Positions 18,811 through 25,793 are shown, numbered from the stretch's first letter. The stretch is DNA of 32,878 nt from Teichococcus aestuarii (GCF_003116135.1 NZ_PDOA01000028.1:1-32878), one strand, 5' to 3'. Numbers and translations are program-made. The notes: generated from the sequence alone by a model not told the origin.

Positions 18811-21201
18811 CTAGCGTTTGATTTCCCCATCTAGAACCTGAATGAGACGGGCGATCCTTTTATTGCTTTCCAGTGCCTGTCTTGTCTCGAGGCCACCCTG
18901 GGCAAAGTGCTCGAAGGAAGCTGCAACGAAACTTGGTAGGTCCATCAACGGAACCTCCACATCTCGCCTATTGGTATAGGAAGATCTGAAGACAAGGCTT
19001 CCTTCGATTTCAATCCTCCTGCCAATCTCAGGATAAAGAGGCCAGACGGGCAGTGTCTGAAGATGATCTAGCAATGCATCGCCTAAGGCAAGATTGCGTT
19101 CAATATCGAACACTTGATTTTGTTTAATAAAATTATTTATAGTATCGGATATGACAAACTGTTTTGGGTGATTTATGTTATGCATAAATATCCTGCTTTT
19201 CCATCTTCTGATTAATAATTCTGATTCTATGTTGAATTTTCTCAGATTATCTTGCAAAAGTCTCAGAGATTTATCGTATTCATCAAAGTACTCAGCAAGA
19301 GCGTAGACATAACTATTGAACAAAGTGCAGGTGCGTTGGGGTGACAGCCCGAGGTAGAAGGCGGCCGCACAGAGAGCGGATGAATAGCTGCCCATCGGCC
19401 CCTGCAAAGGGCCTTTGGAATTGTAGATGTACACGCAGTCTGGATGGAAGCCGTTGAAGACGATCGCGGGTATCTCTAAGACCTTGGTTGATCCGCGAGC
19501 TGCCAGCTCAGGGATATTCAACACATCTTTCTTTGCGGCACTCAGCGCATTGTAAAGCACCACGTCGGCCGACAGGATGCTGCTGCGAAGCTCATCACCC
19601 TGTTGCGCGATGAACTGCTCAGATCCTGAAAACCGGTCAACTTGTGCGTTTGGCATCCAGAATTTGATCGCATCGGCAGCCGTTGTCGTCTGGCAGTTGC
19701 CTATCACCACGACGCGCATACGACCTTTAGCCTGCTGTTGTGGCCGAGCGATCATGCGTGAGGCCGATGAGTTCGATTGACTAGACGGCGTTGGTTCACT
19801 TGAACTCGACGGAAGCGGGTCCTCCGAACGCGTCTCCTGTGGCCTGTGCAAAAGGCGCTCGCAAATGATCTGCCACTTAGGCAGCAGGGCTGCTGCAATC
19901 TGTGCATGACCATTCGCAGATATATGGGTCGCATCCATCAACCACGGTCCGCCATCCACGCGGATGCGGCTCGGATCATCAGGAATCTTGGCGACCTCCT
20001 CCACATCGAGGATATCCAGAAGGCCCGGATGAACCAGCTCTCGAAGCCACTGATTTGTGGCAATGCGAAGAGCACTCGAGGCAGCCGGTACTTGGTCTTC
20101 AATAGGGGCGTGGTTTGCAGCTGTTGCAGCCAATGTTGGATGACCCAGGAGGACAACAGAGGGAAATCCAAGGCCCCAGAAGAAATCCAAGGCTCGCACG
20201 TAGCGGCCTTTGATTTGATCAAGGGTAATCCCAGTGACCGAGATGTCATTCAATCCCAAGCCCATCGTTACGAAGGAGGGGCGTGTCCGCAGGAGGTACT
20301 CTCGCCGGAAGTTCGGCGTCCTCAACATTTTTCGGATGTTGTCGCCGACGACGGCTGCATTCGCGTAGGGGATGCCCGCAGCATACAGTGATTTCTGGAG
20401 CAGCCCTGCATCAAACAGTGGCGCAGCAGCTGTGTCACCTTGCCCCGCGGCGGTGGAAGAGCCGATAATAACCGTGGATACGCACTGGTCGGCTGGGATG
20501 CCAAGAACCGCTGTCGGGCGTGGGATCTTCGCTTGGTTCAGGCGTCGCAGAGGGGCTGTAGAGTCGATCCAGTCAGCGACGCCCCACCCTTCGCCCTTGG
20601 GAGCCACCGACATGTTTCCGACGGGCCATTTAAGCCCGGATGTGGCTACCCCGGTTCTCTGCCGGACGTAGATGTCTGATCCTCTAGTGAACTGAACTTG
20701 CACCGGATCGCTTTCGACCTCAGCGCCTGGTTCAAGGGTCACTGTTCTCCCATCATGGGATACAGGAATCCCCAGACCCTGAGCATTGAAAAACGTCACT
20801 GGTACCGGGCTTGCGGGATCCTGCTCTACCGACGCTTTCACGGTAAACGCGTCGGTTGGTGTCACCTCAGACACGATCGAGCCAATCTGCCGATTAGAAA
20901 ACACCAGGATGATCGAGTGGCAGTCCACCAAACAGGGGTGCCAGGATCGATAGGAAAGATTTTGGTGCGCACCAGAGGATAAGGAGCCGGTAAAGAAGTC
21001 ATTCCGTGCAGTAACCAAACAGCGGCTCTTACCCATTTCTGCATCCATGGTGTTGTAGGGCGTCTCAGCAGGAATCCGTGAAGTGTTACCATGAACTGGG
21101 CTACTTAGAAGATGCTCACCATCTGGATACCTCCAGAAACCCTGAGGCTCTGATGGATGATGGCGTTTGAGGCTGGTGATGACGCGGTTGCGTTTGCGCA
21201 T
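18811..21201 (-). CDS. SGNH/GDSL hydrolase fused to a WcbI-type domain
   Basis: A 796-residue protein in two parts. Residues 240-450 are an SGNH hydrolase: block I VIIGSSTAAGQGD (Ser248), LGLND near 315-319 (block III Asn) and the catalytic Asp423/His426 in DATHISANGH. Residues 100-235 look like a beta-sandwich that often precedes SGNH domains. A serine- and proline-rich linker (456-490) leads to a WcbI-like polysaccharide-biosynthesis domain from about 495 (VVVIGNCQTTTAADAIKFW), known from capsule loci as a putative acetyltransferase. The pairing suggests removal and transfer of acyl groups on a surface glycan. The first 45 residues are uncertain: an IS5-family remnant lies just upstream and Met52 or Met56 could be the true start. 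I saw no signal peptide. Confidence 0.75.
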   Translation of the reverse strand: MRKRNRVITSLKRHHPSEPQGFWRYPDGEHLLSSPVHGNTSRIPAETPYNTMDAEMGKSRCLVTARNDFFTGSLSSGAHQNLSYRSWHPCLVDCHSIILVFSNRQIGSIVSEVTPTDAFTVKASVEQDPASPVPVTFFNAQGLGIPVSHDGRTVTLEPGAEVESDPVQVQFTRGSDIYVRQRTGVATSGLKWPVGNMSVAPKGEGWGVADWIDSTAPLRRLNQAKIPRPTAVLGIPADQCVSTVIIGSSTAAGQGDTAAAPLFDAGLLQKSLYAAGIPYANAAVVGDNIRKMLRTPNFRREYLLRTRPSFVTMGLGLNDISVTGITLDQIKGRYVRALDFFWGLGFPSVVLLGHPTLAATAANHAPIEDQVPAASSALRIATNQWLRELVHPGLLDILDVEEVAKIPDDPSRIRVDGGPWLMDATHISANGHAQIAAALLPKWQIICERLLHRPQETRSEDPLPSSSSEPTPSSQSNSSASRMIARPQQQAKGRMRVVVIGNCQTTTAADAIKFWMPNAQVDRFSGSEQFIAQQGDELRSSILSADVVLYNALSAAKKDVLNIPELAARGSTKVLEIPAIVFNGFHPDCVYIYNSKGPLQGPMGSYSSALCAAAFYLGLSPQRTCTLFNSYVYALAEYFDEYDKSLRLLQDNLRKFNIESELLIRRWKSRIFMHNINHPKQFVISDTINNFIKQNQVFDIERNLALGDALLDHLQTLPVWPLYPEIGRRIEIEGSLVFRSSYTNRRDVEVPLMDLPSFVAASFEHFAQGGLETRQALESNKRIARLIQVLDGEIKR

Positions 21202-21239
21202 TCCGGGGGAGCGGCGGTGACTGGCCTGCTTGCATGCCG

Positions 21240-21545
21240 CTACGCTGGCGCGACCTTGCCGCTCAACCGGACGGGGCGTTTTATGTTGTAGGCAAGTTTG
21301 GCGAGGCCAATCCTCACCTGCGCCCTAGCGATGCTGATGGTGCGCACGACGAGCGCCATCGGACCCTTCTGCCGCGCAAAGACATGGTCGACGACCGAGT
21401 GCACCGCCGATTTACGGGCATTGGCCCGCCATGTCCGCGCCGCCATCGGCCGCCCCGGCGGCTTCTTGCGGTGGATGCGCGAGACCAGGCCGCGTTCAAC
21501 CAGCCACGCCTCGTTCTTTGCCGAGCGATAAGTCTGCTTATCAGG
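21240..21545 (-). pseudogene. IS5-family transposase, C-terminal remnant
   Basis: The minus-strand frame reads YRSAKNEAWLVERGLVSRIH, then SVVDHVFARQKGPMALVVRT and ARAQVRIGLAKLAYNIKR before a stop at 21240. This is the end of an IS5-family transposase, with the final glutamate region replaced by SVVDHVFA (usually xxVEHVF). The N-terminal two thirds are absent. It lies between the SGNH/WcbI gene and the tRNA-like locus and is related in type, not in detail, to the pseudogene at 371-1447. Confidence 0.8.
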
Positions 21546-21694
21546 CCTAACCTAAAGAGAGTTTCCTGGTGCCACGGTTCGTTGCCGCAGTGCATGTCAG
21601 CAGCCGACCCGGAACGGACGTTGGAGGTGTCTGCTTGAGATATCTCTTAACCCTACCAGAGACTGGTCTGCCGCGAGGGATGCTACTGAGGACC

Positions 21695-21722
21695 TTGACC
21701 AGTAAGTACCTGGATGTAACAT
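21695..21722 (+). promoter_or_regulatory. Sigma70-like promoter for the tRNA-like RNA
   Basis: TTGACC at 21695-21700 and TAACAT at 21717-21722 are separated by 16 bases. Transcription would begin about 7 bases later, near 21729, which is the first base of the tRNA-like fold (GCGGCGA). The agreement between promoter position and fold is the main support for real transcription. Confidence 0.6.
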
Positions 21723-21728
21723 GCAGGT

Positions 21729-21791
21729 GCGGCGATGGTGTAATGGAAACACGCCTTCGGGAGTATAACCAGGTTCGATTCCTGGTCGCCA
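21729..21791 (+). ncRNA. tRNA-like RNA lacking an anticodon arm
   Basis: The sequence folds as a tRNA with one part missing. GGCGA (21731-21735) pairs with TCGCC (21786-21790) as a 5-bp acceptor stem. T36 and G37 stand at positions 8-9. The D-arm is GTGT/ACAC (21738-21741/21749-21752) with loop AATGGAA, which supplies A14, A15, G18-G19 and A21. G53 equals position 26. The T-arm is CCAGG/CCTGG with loop TTCGATT, a perfect B-box (GGTTCGATTCC). Instead of a 17-base anticodon arm there are only 16 bases in all between D- and T-arms, holding CC-TTCG-GG, a two-pair stem with the stable cUUCGg tetraloop, followed by AGTATAA. It cannot decode a codon. A nearby promoter and the HEPN gene 64 bases downstream suggest a functional role, not a decayed tRNA. 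The 2 bases before the 5-bp stem do not pair, which argues against normal charging. Confidence 0.65.
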
Positions 21792-21826
21792 AAGCGCATG
21801 CAAACGTGCGCTTTGGCGACCAGGAA
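21779..21826. repeat. Perfect 20-bp inverted repeat overlapping the tRNA-like 3' half
   Basis: TTCCTGGTCGCCAAAGCGCA (21779-21798) is repeated as an exact complement at 21807-21826, with TGCAAACG between. One G-T and one G-C pair extend the stem to 22 bp around a CAAA loop. The left arm contains the 3' strand of the T-stem and the 3' acceptor strand of the tRNA-like RNA, so the long hairpin and the tRNA-like fold exclude each other. It ends 29 bases before the HEPN start codon. No T run follows, so it is not a standard terminator. Confidence 0.9.
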
Positions 21827-21854
21827 GCGCTGTCGCCTAACACCGGAGACGAGT

Positions 21855-22595
21855 GTGCCTGCCAGTGTCTCAGACCTTTATAAGGCTCACGTCAAGAACC
21901 TTCGTGCTGTTGAGGCGGGCATCGCTCAGATTGAGCGAGACCTAAACCGAGCACTAGCGGAAGAGAACGTCTCTTTAGCTGAGACACTAAAGAAGTTGTT
22001 GTTATTCCTGGTCGGGGCTTGGGCAGAGTGCCGTCTCAAGAAGCTAATCTACGAGGCTCAAGGCTTCAGCAGTGCCAATCGAGAGTTGATTTTGGCTGAG
22101 AGAACTCAAGCGGCCCGGTGGAAGCGGGCCTTAGAGATCGGCTATCGGAAAAGGTACAACATCCCAAGGGCGCCGTTGTCGGAATCGACGCTTCCTGGAA
22201 CTGCCTGGTTCCGGCTCACCGCCATCCAAAAGATACTTTCAGAATATTTAGAGCCAATAATAGGGCTGCGAAATACATTGGCGCATGGTCAATGGGAACG
22301 GCCGCTCAATTCGGATGAAACAGAAATTTCAGGATCTTTGATAGCGCAGATGAACCAAGAGAATGCGCTGACGATTAAGTTCAAAATGTCCTTGATTGAA
22401 AGTACATCCGCTTTGATTCACGATCTAGTTTCTGCCACGTCGTTTGAACGTGACTTCGACGTCCACTATAGACATGCAATGACTGCCCGCACCAATCTTA
22501 GTAGACGCTCATATGAGAAGTGGAGAGCCTCCATGGTGGAGAAAAAGGTGCGCGGCAGGTTAAAGCGAGATGCTGCTATCGCCGCCCTTTCGTAG
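21855..22595 (+). CDS. HEPN-motif protein, putative ribonuclease next to the tRNA-like RNA
   Basis: A 246-residue, mostly helical protein. Near residues 133-147 it reads EPIIGLRNTLAHGQW, with Arg139-Asn-x3-His144, the RX4-6H signature of HEPN ribonucleases. The first half has long amphipathic helices (LAEENVSLAETLKKLLLFLV, then GAWAECRLKKLIYE), which resembles RiboL-PSP-HEPN/MAE-type HEPN families; exact membership cannot be assigned by eye. The C-terminus is very basic (SRRSYEKWRAS, KKVRGRLKRD), which fits RNA binding. GTG 21855 is favoured as start because GGAG lies 6 bases upstream; ATG 21798 would start inside the hairpin. HEPN toxins often cleave RNA in phage defence or toxin-antitoxin systems and need a partner; the only close partner here is the tRNA-like RNA. 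It could also be a non-toxic HEPN protein. Confidence 0.7.
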   Translation: MPASVSDLYKAHVKNLRAVEAGIAQIERDLNRALAEENVSLAETLKKLLLFLVGAWAECRLKKLIYEAQGFSSANRELILAERTQAARWKRALEIGYRKRYNIPRAPLSESTLPGTAWFRLTAIQKILSEYLEPIIGLRNTLAHGQWERPLNSDETEISGSLIAQMNQENALTIKFKMSLIESTSALIHDLVSATSFERDFDVHYRHAMTARTNLSRRSYEKWRASMVEKKVRGRLKRDAAIAALS

Positions 22596-23104
22596 TTGTT
22601 CGAAGCTCAACTTTTCGATCTACCTTCGATTATGAGTCAGAAGGCTACTTTCGCTTTCGGCATTAGGGCCTGTGACGGCTTTCCACCCTTCTTCGACATT
22701 GGTCGGCGACCCTAGGCACGCGATGTTGGCTTACCATGCAACTCAGCTGTACAAGAGTGGGAGGTGGTCGGTCTGGCGGCGTAAGTTTTGCTGGAGCCTC
22801 AGCGCCAGGGAGCATAGGCATGACGCAGGACTGCGCCGCCGCCGAATGTCGCGCCCACGTGCTCGCTCCGACAAGCCCTGTGCCACTGAAGCCATCCGCA
22901 CCATTATGGCCCGCCCTCCCCTGCCCGCCGCCGTCCAGGCCAGACGGCGCGCGTGTCGAGAGACGCTGCCACTAGTCCTGGGATATCCCGGGCGGCGGGT
23001 AGACAACCTGCCAAAACAGCAGCCCGGCCGGGCAGGTCGAGCCTGTTGACTGGCGACCGGCAGAGCGCGGACCGACCATGGATTAGATTGAGACAGAGAA
23101 GCGG
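22596..23104. other. Stretch without a supported gene
   Basis: Two frames of more than 100 codons cross this region, but their composition (arginine- and proline-rich, no motif) is that of chance frames in GC-rich DNA. I see no RNA gene, terminator with a T run or IS end that I can defend. The part after 22740 is more GC-rich than the HEPN gene and marks a change of sequence origin near there. Confidence 0.4.
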
Positions 23105-23113
23105 GTGAAGGGG

Positions 23114-23240
23114 TAAGCAAACAAGCTAGAAAGCTTTCTTGCTTACATGAAAGCTTTCTTTCCGAACTTACGTTTGCGTTGCCAAAAGTCTTATGCTTTC
23201 ATCTGGAATATGAAAGAAAGCCTGCTGGCATGTAAGCAAG
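23114..23240. repeat. Partition-locus iterons upstream of parA (operator/centromere candidate)
   Basis: The motif ATGTAAGCAAG and variants occur as GGTAAGCAAAC (about 23112), in inverse as TTGCTTACAT (23139-23148) and as CATGTAAGCAAG (23229-23240). AAAGCTTTCTT is repeated exactly at 23130-23140 and 23150-23160. The same ATGTAAGC motif recurs downstream of the partition genes at 24147-24190. Small RHH ParB/ParG-type proteins bind such repeats both as operator and as centromere. Confidence 0.65.
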
Positions 23241-23266
23241 CCGGCTTGCAAGCAAGGGGCACGGGC

Positions 23267-23896
23267 TTGAAAACCATCGTCATTGCGAGCCAGAAGGGCG
23301 GGGTGGGCAAAACCACCCTGACCGGCCACCTCGCCGTTGAGGCGGAACGCCAGGGCATCGGTTCAGTCGCCATGATCGACACCGACCCCCAGGGCAACCT
23401 CTCGGGTTGGTTCAAAGTCCGGGAGGCCGAGACGCCAGCTCTGGTCCGCGTGCTGCCAGATGGCCTGCGCGCCACCCTTAAGGCCCTCGATGATGCCGGC
23501 ATTGATCTGTGCATGATCGACACGCCGCCGGCCATTACCGAAAGCATCGCATCCACGGTCGCCGAGGCGGACCTTGTGCTGATCCCGGCCAAGCCATCGC
23601 CGCACGATCTGCGGGCAGTCGGCGCCACGGTGGACATCGTGGAGCGGGCCAAGAAGCCGATGGTGTTCGTGGTCAATCAGGCGGTGGCCCGATCCAAGCT
23701 CAAGACCGACGCGGTGCGCGCCCTCTCCCAGCACGGCCCCCTCGCGCCGATCGACATCCATAACCGGGTGGACTTCGCCGCTTCCATGACGGACGGCAGG
23801 ACTGCTGGCGAGATCGACCCGAAGTCCGCGGCGGCCGGGGAGATCGCTGAACTCTGGACCTATATCGCAACCCGGCTTGAGAGGGTGAGCAAGTGA
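23267..23896 (+). CDS. parA: ParA-family partition ATPase
   Basis: A short (209-residue) type Ib ParA, a deviant Walker ATPase that distributes plasmid copies on the nucleoid. KGGVGKTT (deviant Walker A) lies 10 residues from the start, IDTDPQGN is the A' motif near 40 and LCMIDTPPA the Walker B near 85. I chose TTG 23267, which gives MKTIVIASQKGGVGKTT and has AAGGGG 7 bases upstream. The frame is open from ATG 23147, but that start would place iterons inside the coding sequence and add 40 residues unlike any ParA. It overlaps the next gene (TGATG). Iterons on both sides indicate autoregulation. Confidence 0.9.
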   Translation: MKTIVIASQKGGVGKTTLTGHLAVEAERQGIGSVAMIDTDPQGNLSGWFKVREAETPALVRVLPDGLRATLKALDDAGIDLCMIDTPPAITESIASTVAEADLVLIPAKPSPHDLRAVGATVDIVERAKKPMVFVVNQAVARSKLKTDAVRALSQHGPLAPIDIHNRVDFAASMTDGRTAGEIDPKSAAAGEIAELWTYIATRLERVSK

Positions 23897-24132
23897 TGAG
23901 CCAAGCGCCGAAGCCTGCCGCGCGGCTGACCCCGGACCTGCTGGTGCGGAAGGGAGAGGTCAGCGCCGAGCCGCCCCGTCAGGCCGAGAGTGACCCACTC
24001 GTGCAGTTCACCTCGCGGGTGAAGATGAGCACCGTGGGCCGGCTGCGCGAGTATGCCCATCGCTCGCAGACCTCGAAGCAGGAAATCGTTGAGGCGGCGC
24101 TTCAGGAATATCTAGGGAAAATGGGTGGTTAG
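23896..24132 (+). CDS. Small RHH-type partition protein (ParB/ParG analogue)
   Basis: A 78-residue protein with a disordered, proline-rich N-terminus (SQAPKPAARLTPDLLVRKGE) and a C-terminal ribbon-helix-helix: strand VQFTSRVKM, helix STVGRLREYAHRS, helix TSKQEIVEAALQEYLGK. This is the build of ParG/Omega-like proteins, in which the flexible tail stimulates the ParA ATPase and the RHH dimer binds the iterons. ATG 23896 overlaps the parA stop, so both proteins are made together. No full-size ParB is present. The iterons downstream (24147-24190) are its probable centromere. Confidence 0.75.
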   Translation: MSQAPKPAARLTPDLLVRKGEVSAEPPRQAESDPLVQFTSRVKMSTVGRLREYAHRSQTSKQEIVEAALQEYLGKMGG

Positions 24133-24146
24133 CAGCCCTTTCTTGA

Positions 24147-24190
24147 ATGTAAGCAAGTAAGCATGTAAGCAATCAAGAATGCATGTAAGC
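24147..24190. repeat. Downstream ATGTAAGC iterons (parS candidate)
   Basis: The 44 bases hold ATGTAAGCAAGTAAGC, then ATGTAAGCAATCAAGA, then ATGCATGTAAGC, so at least four GTAAGC units in direct orientation just after the RHH gene. They match the units upstream of parA. The spacing (11, 9 and 22 bases between units) is close to one or two helical turns. Confidence 0.7.
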
Positions 24191-24422
24191 GCCTGAAATT
24201 ATTAGGCTTGTCATACAAGAGCGCGGCTGGAATCATTCCTTTCCGCCGCGCACTCCCGCCGGCCAGAAACAGAAAAGGGCCGGCCCCGCCGAAGCAGAAC
24301 CGACCCCTTCGATACCGAGACTAGCCCGGCGTGTGTGACAACCCCAGGCTATGCGCTCGCTCTCGAAATCGCAAGCCTCTTGCGGTGCGGGGAACCTGCG
24401 TCCTGCGGGCTGGTGACAAGCC

Positions 24423-25004
24423 ATGCCCATCCACCACCGCCGGCCAGCGCGCGCCGGCTGTCACCCCGTTGCCGCCTGGCAGCGCCAGCAGCTCGGCCGC
24501 CCGGCGCGGCGCGCCATCATGACCACCGCCCGCCGCCTGGAGCGGGCCACCCATCGCCGCGGCTCCGGCCGACACGGCGGCCAGCTGCGCGAGAGCGGCC
24601 TGCGCGTTCTGTGGACGCTGCTGCACCGCGGAGAAGGCAGGGCAGGGGCCTGCGATCCCTCCCTGGCCCAGATCGCCCATGAGGCGCTGCTGGCCCGCTC
24701 CACCGTGCAGGAGGCAGTCAGGCGCCTAGAGGACGCCGGCATCCTGCTGCGCGTGCCGCGCCGCGCCATGGCGGATGGTCGGTGGGTCCAGGTGACAAAT
24801 GCCTACCTGTTCCAGGAGCCGGCGCAGTGGCGCGGAGCTTCTGATACCGGCTTCCGGTCAGCCTTAGATTCTGATGAAAAACCAGAAGAAGGGCAGGGGG
24901 GAGAAGTGCTCTGGGAGGGCAGCGCCGCGCCTGCGGTCGCGCCGGAGAGGCTGAGGGGGCTGCTGGAAGCAGTCGGGTGGGGGAGCTCGGCCACCATCAG
25001 CTAA
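24423..25004 (+). CDS. Helix-turn-helix protein of plasmid type, possibly replication-related
   Basis: A 193-residue protein. The middle (about 60-115) is a winged HTH: GLRVLWTLLHRGEGRAGACD, PSLAQIAHEALLARSTVQEA and RRLEDAGILLRVPRR. The region before it (AAWQRQQLGRPARRAIMTTA, RRLERATHRR) recalls the N-terminal part of HTH proteins common on alphaproteobacterial plasmids and phage-like elements, sometimes annotated as replication proteins. I have no catalytic motif to support a role in initiation. Start ATG 24423 is not certain; ATG 24519 lies further in. The C-terminal third is acidic and low in complexity. It lies between the partition locus and the SOS operon, which favours a plasmid-maintenance job. 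Confidence 0.6.
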   Translation: MPIHHRRPARAGCHPVAAWQRQQLGRPARRAIMTTARRLERATHRRGSGRHGGQLRESGLRVLWTLLHRGEGRAGACDPSLAQIAHEALLARSTVQEAVRRLEDAGILLRVPRRAMADGRWVQVTNAYLFQEPAQWRGASDTGFRSALDSDEKPEEGQGGEVLWEGSAAPAVAPERLRGLLEAVGWGSSATIS

Positions 25005-25027
25005 AAGACTGCCCTATCGAATCTGTT

Positions 25028-25042
25028 GTTCTCTTTCTGTTC
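25028..25042 (+). promoter_or_regulatory. SOS (LexA) box of the alphaproteobacterial type
   Basis: GTTC-TCTTTCT-GTTC is an exact match to the direct-repeat consensus GTTC-N7-GTTC bound by alphaproteobacterial LexA. It lies 56 bases before the first gene of the umuDC operon. Induction by DNA damage is therefore expected. Confidence 0.85.
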
Positions 25043-25097
25043 ACAGTGTTAGCGTCCGCGCCGGGGGCTTGCTGGGGACAGATATAGAGGTTCGACC

Positions 25098-25394
25098 ATG
25101 TTCGTGCAGCCCGTCCCACCGCCTCCGCAGGTGGCTCTCACCTTCCGCGCGGGCCCTCTCTCGCACTGGGAAGGGTGGCTGATCCGCACGCGCTGCGCGG
25201 ATCCGACCTGCCCGCCCAACCGGCTTGTCTGCGTCGAGGAGCTGGTGGAGGCGCGCGGCGAGATGAGCGTGTCGCAGATGGCCGACCACATGCGCTGCGG
25301 CGTCTGCCGCCAGCCGGTGGCCCGCGTGGCGCTGGTGAAGTCCTGCACCGCGGGCGAGGTCATCAATCCGGTACGCGGCCCCGCGTTTTTCTGA
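25098..25394 (+). CDS. Small zinc-ribbon protein, first gene of the SOS operon
   Basis: A 98-residue protein with four cysteines in two pairs, Cys33-x4-Cys38 (TRCADPTC) and Cys67-x2-Cys70 (MRCGVCRQP), the layout of a zinc ribbon. I do not recognise the family. A hydrophobic strand (QVALTFRAGPLSHWEGWLI) comes first. Its TGA overlaps the ATG of the UmuD-like gene (TGATG), so it is part of the damage-inducible operon. An accessory role for polymerase V, such as DNA or protein binding, is possible but not shown. ATG 25098 is preceded by a weak AGAGG at 25087. Confidence 0.7.
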   Translation: MFVQPVPPPPQVALTFRAGPLSHWEGWLIRTRCADPTCPPNRLVCVEELVEARGEMSVSQMADHMRCGVCRQPVARVALVKSCTAGEVINPVRGPAFF

Positions 25395-25786
25395 TGACGG
25401 GCTCGGATAAAGGCGGCGGCTACACCGGCGCCGAAACCACTGGCTTCGTCTCCCCGGCCGGAGACCATATCGAGGGACCGATCGACCTGTCGCAGATCCT
25501 CGACCTGCGCCGGCCGCATCGCTTCCCGGTCCGCGTGCTGGGCGAGGCGCTGGTGGAGCGCGGCATCCTGCCGGGCGACATCCTCATCACCGACACCGCG
25601 GCCGAGCCGCGTCACGGCTCGGTCGCCATCATCATGGTCGGCGGCGAGGTGCTGGTGGCCCAGCTGGCCTTTCGCCGCGGCCAGTGGTGGCTGCGGCCCG
25701 GCCGACGCGATCAGCCGCCGGTGCCGGTGGGCGAGGATACCCAGCTCTGGGCGGTGGTGGCCGCCCTGGTGCGCGAGCGGGTGTGA
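25394..25786 (+). CDS. umuD: UmuD-like protein without catalytic serine and lysine
   Basis: A 130-residue homologue of UmuD (peptidase S24). It aligns from [20 protein letters not shown] (E. coli GFPSPAADYVEQRIDLNQLL) through [20 protein letters not shown] (E. coli VKASGDSMIDGGISDGDLL) to GGEVLVAQL (DGEFTVKKL). The catalytic Ser60 is replaced by Ala52 and Lys97 by Ala89. Self-cleavage is therefore impossible by the known mechanism. The N-terminal arm before the UmuD' start is only about 16 residues, so the protein is made nearly in the active UmuD' form. The ATG overlaps the previous stop and UmuC begins 8 bases after its TGA. The polymerase may thus be controlled by LexA alone, without the RecA-stimulated cleavage step. 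Confidence 0.85.
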   Translation: MTGSDKGGGYTGAETTGFVSPAGDHIEGPIDLSQILDLRRPHRFPVRVLGEALVERGILPGDILITDTAAEPRHGSVAIIMVGGEVLVAQLAFRRGQWWLRPGRRDQPPVPVGEDTQLWAVVAALVRERV

Positions 25787-25793
25787 GGCCGGC

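Noticed and set aside
21729-21800. An ordinary tRNA gene
   Set aside because: There is no room for a 17-base anticodon arm and the outer two acceptor pairs are missing, so decoding and normal charging are not plausible.
21798-21854. Upstream ATG 21798 as start of the HEPN gene
   Set aside because: It lies in the loop side of the inverted repeat and adds 19 residues unlike the rest; GTG 21855 has a GGAG at the right distance.
21569-21883. 104-codon plus-strand ORF covering the tRNA-like RNA and hairpin
   Set aside because: It reads through the promoter, the tRNA-like fold and both hairpin arms and overlaps the HEPN start. No ribosome site and no protein-like pattern.
22672-23049. 125-codon ORFs on both strands between the HEPN gene and the partition locus
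   Set aside because: Arg/Pro-rich, no motif, no ribosome site, overlapping frames open by GC bias.
24147-24190. CRISPR array
   Set aside because: Units are only 6-11 bases with irregular short spacing; these are partition iterons. No CRISPR repeats or cas genes seen in the window.
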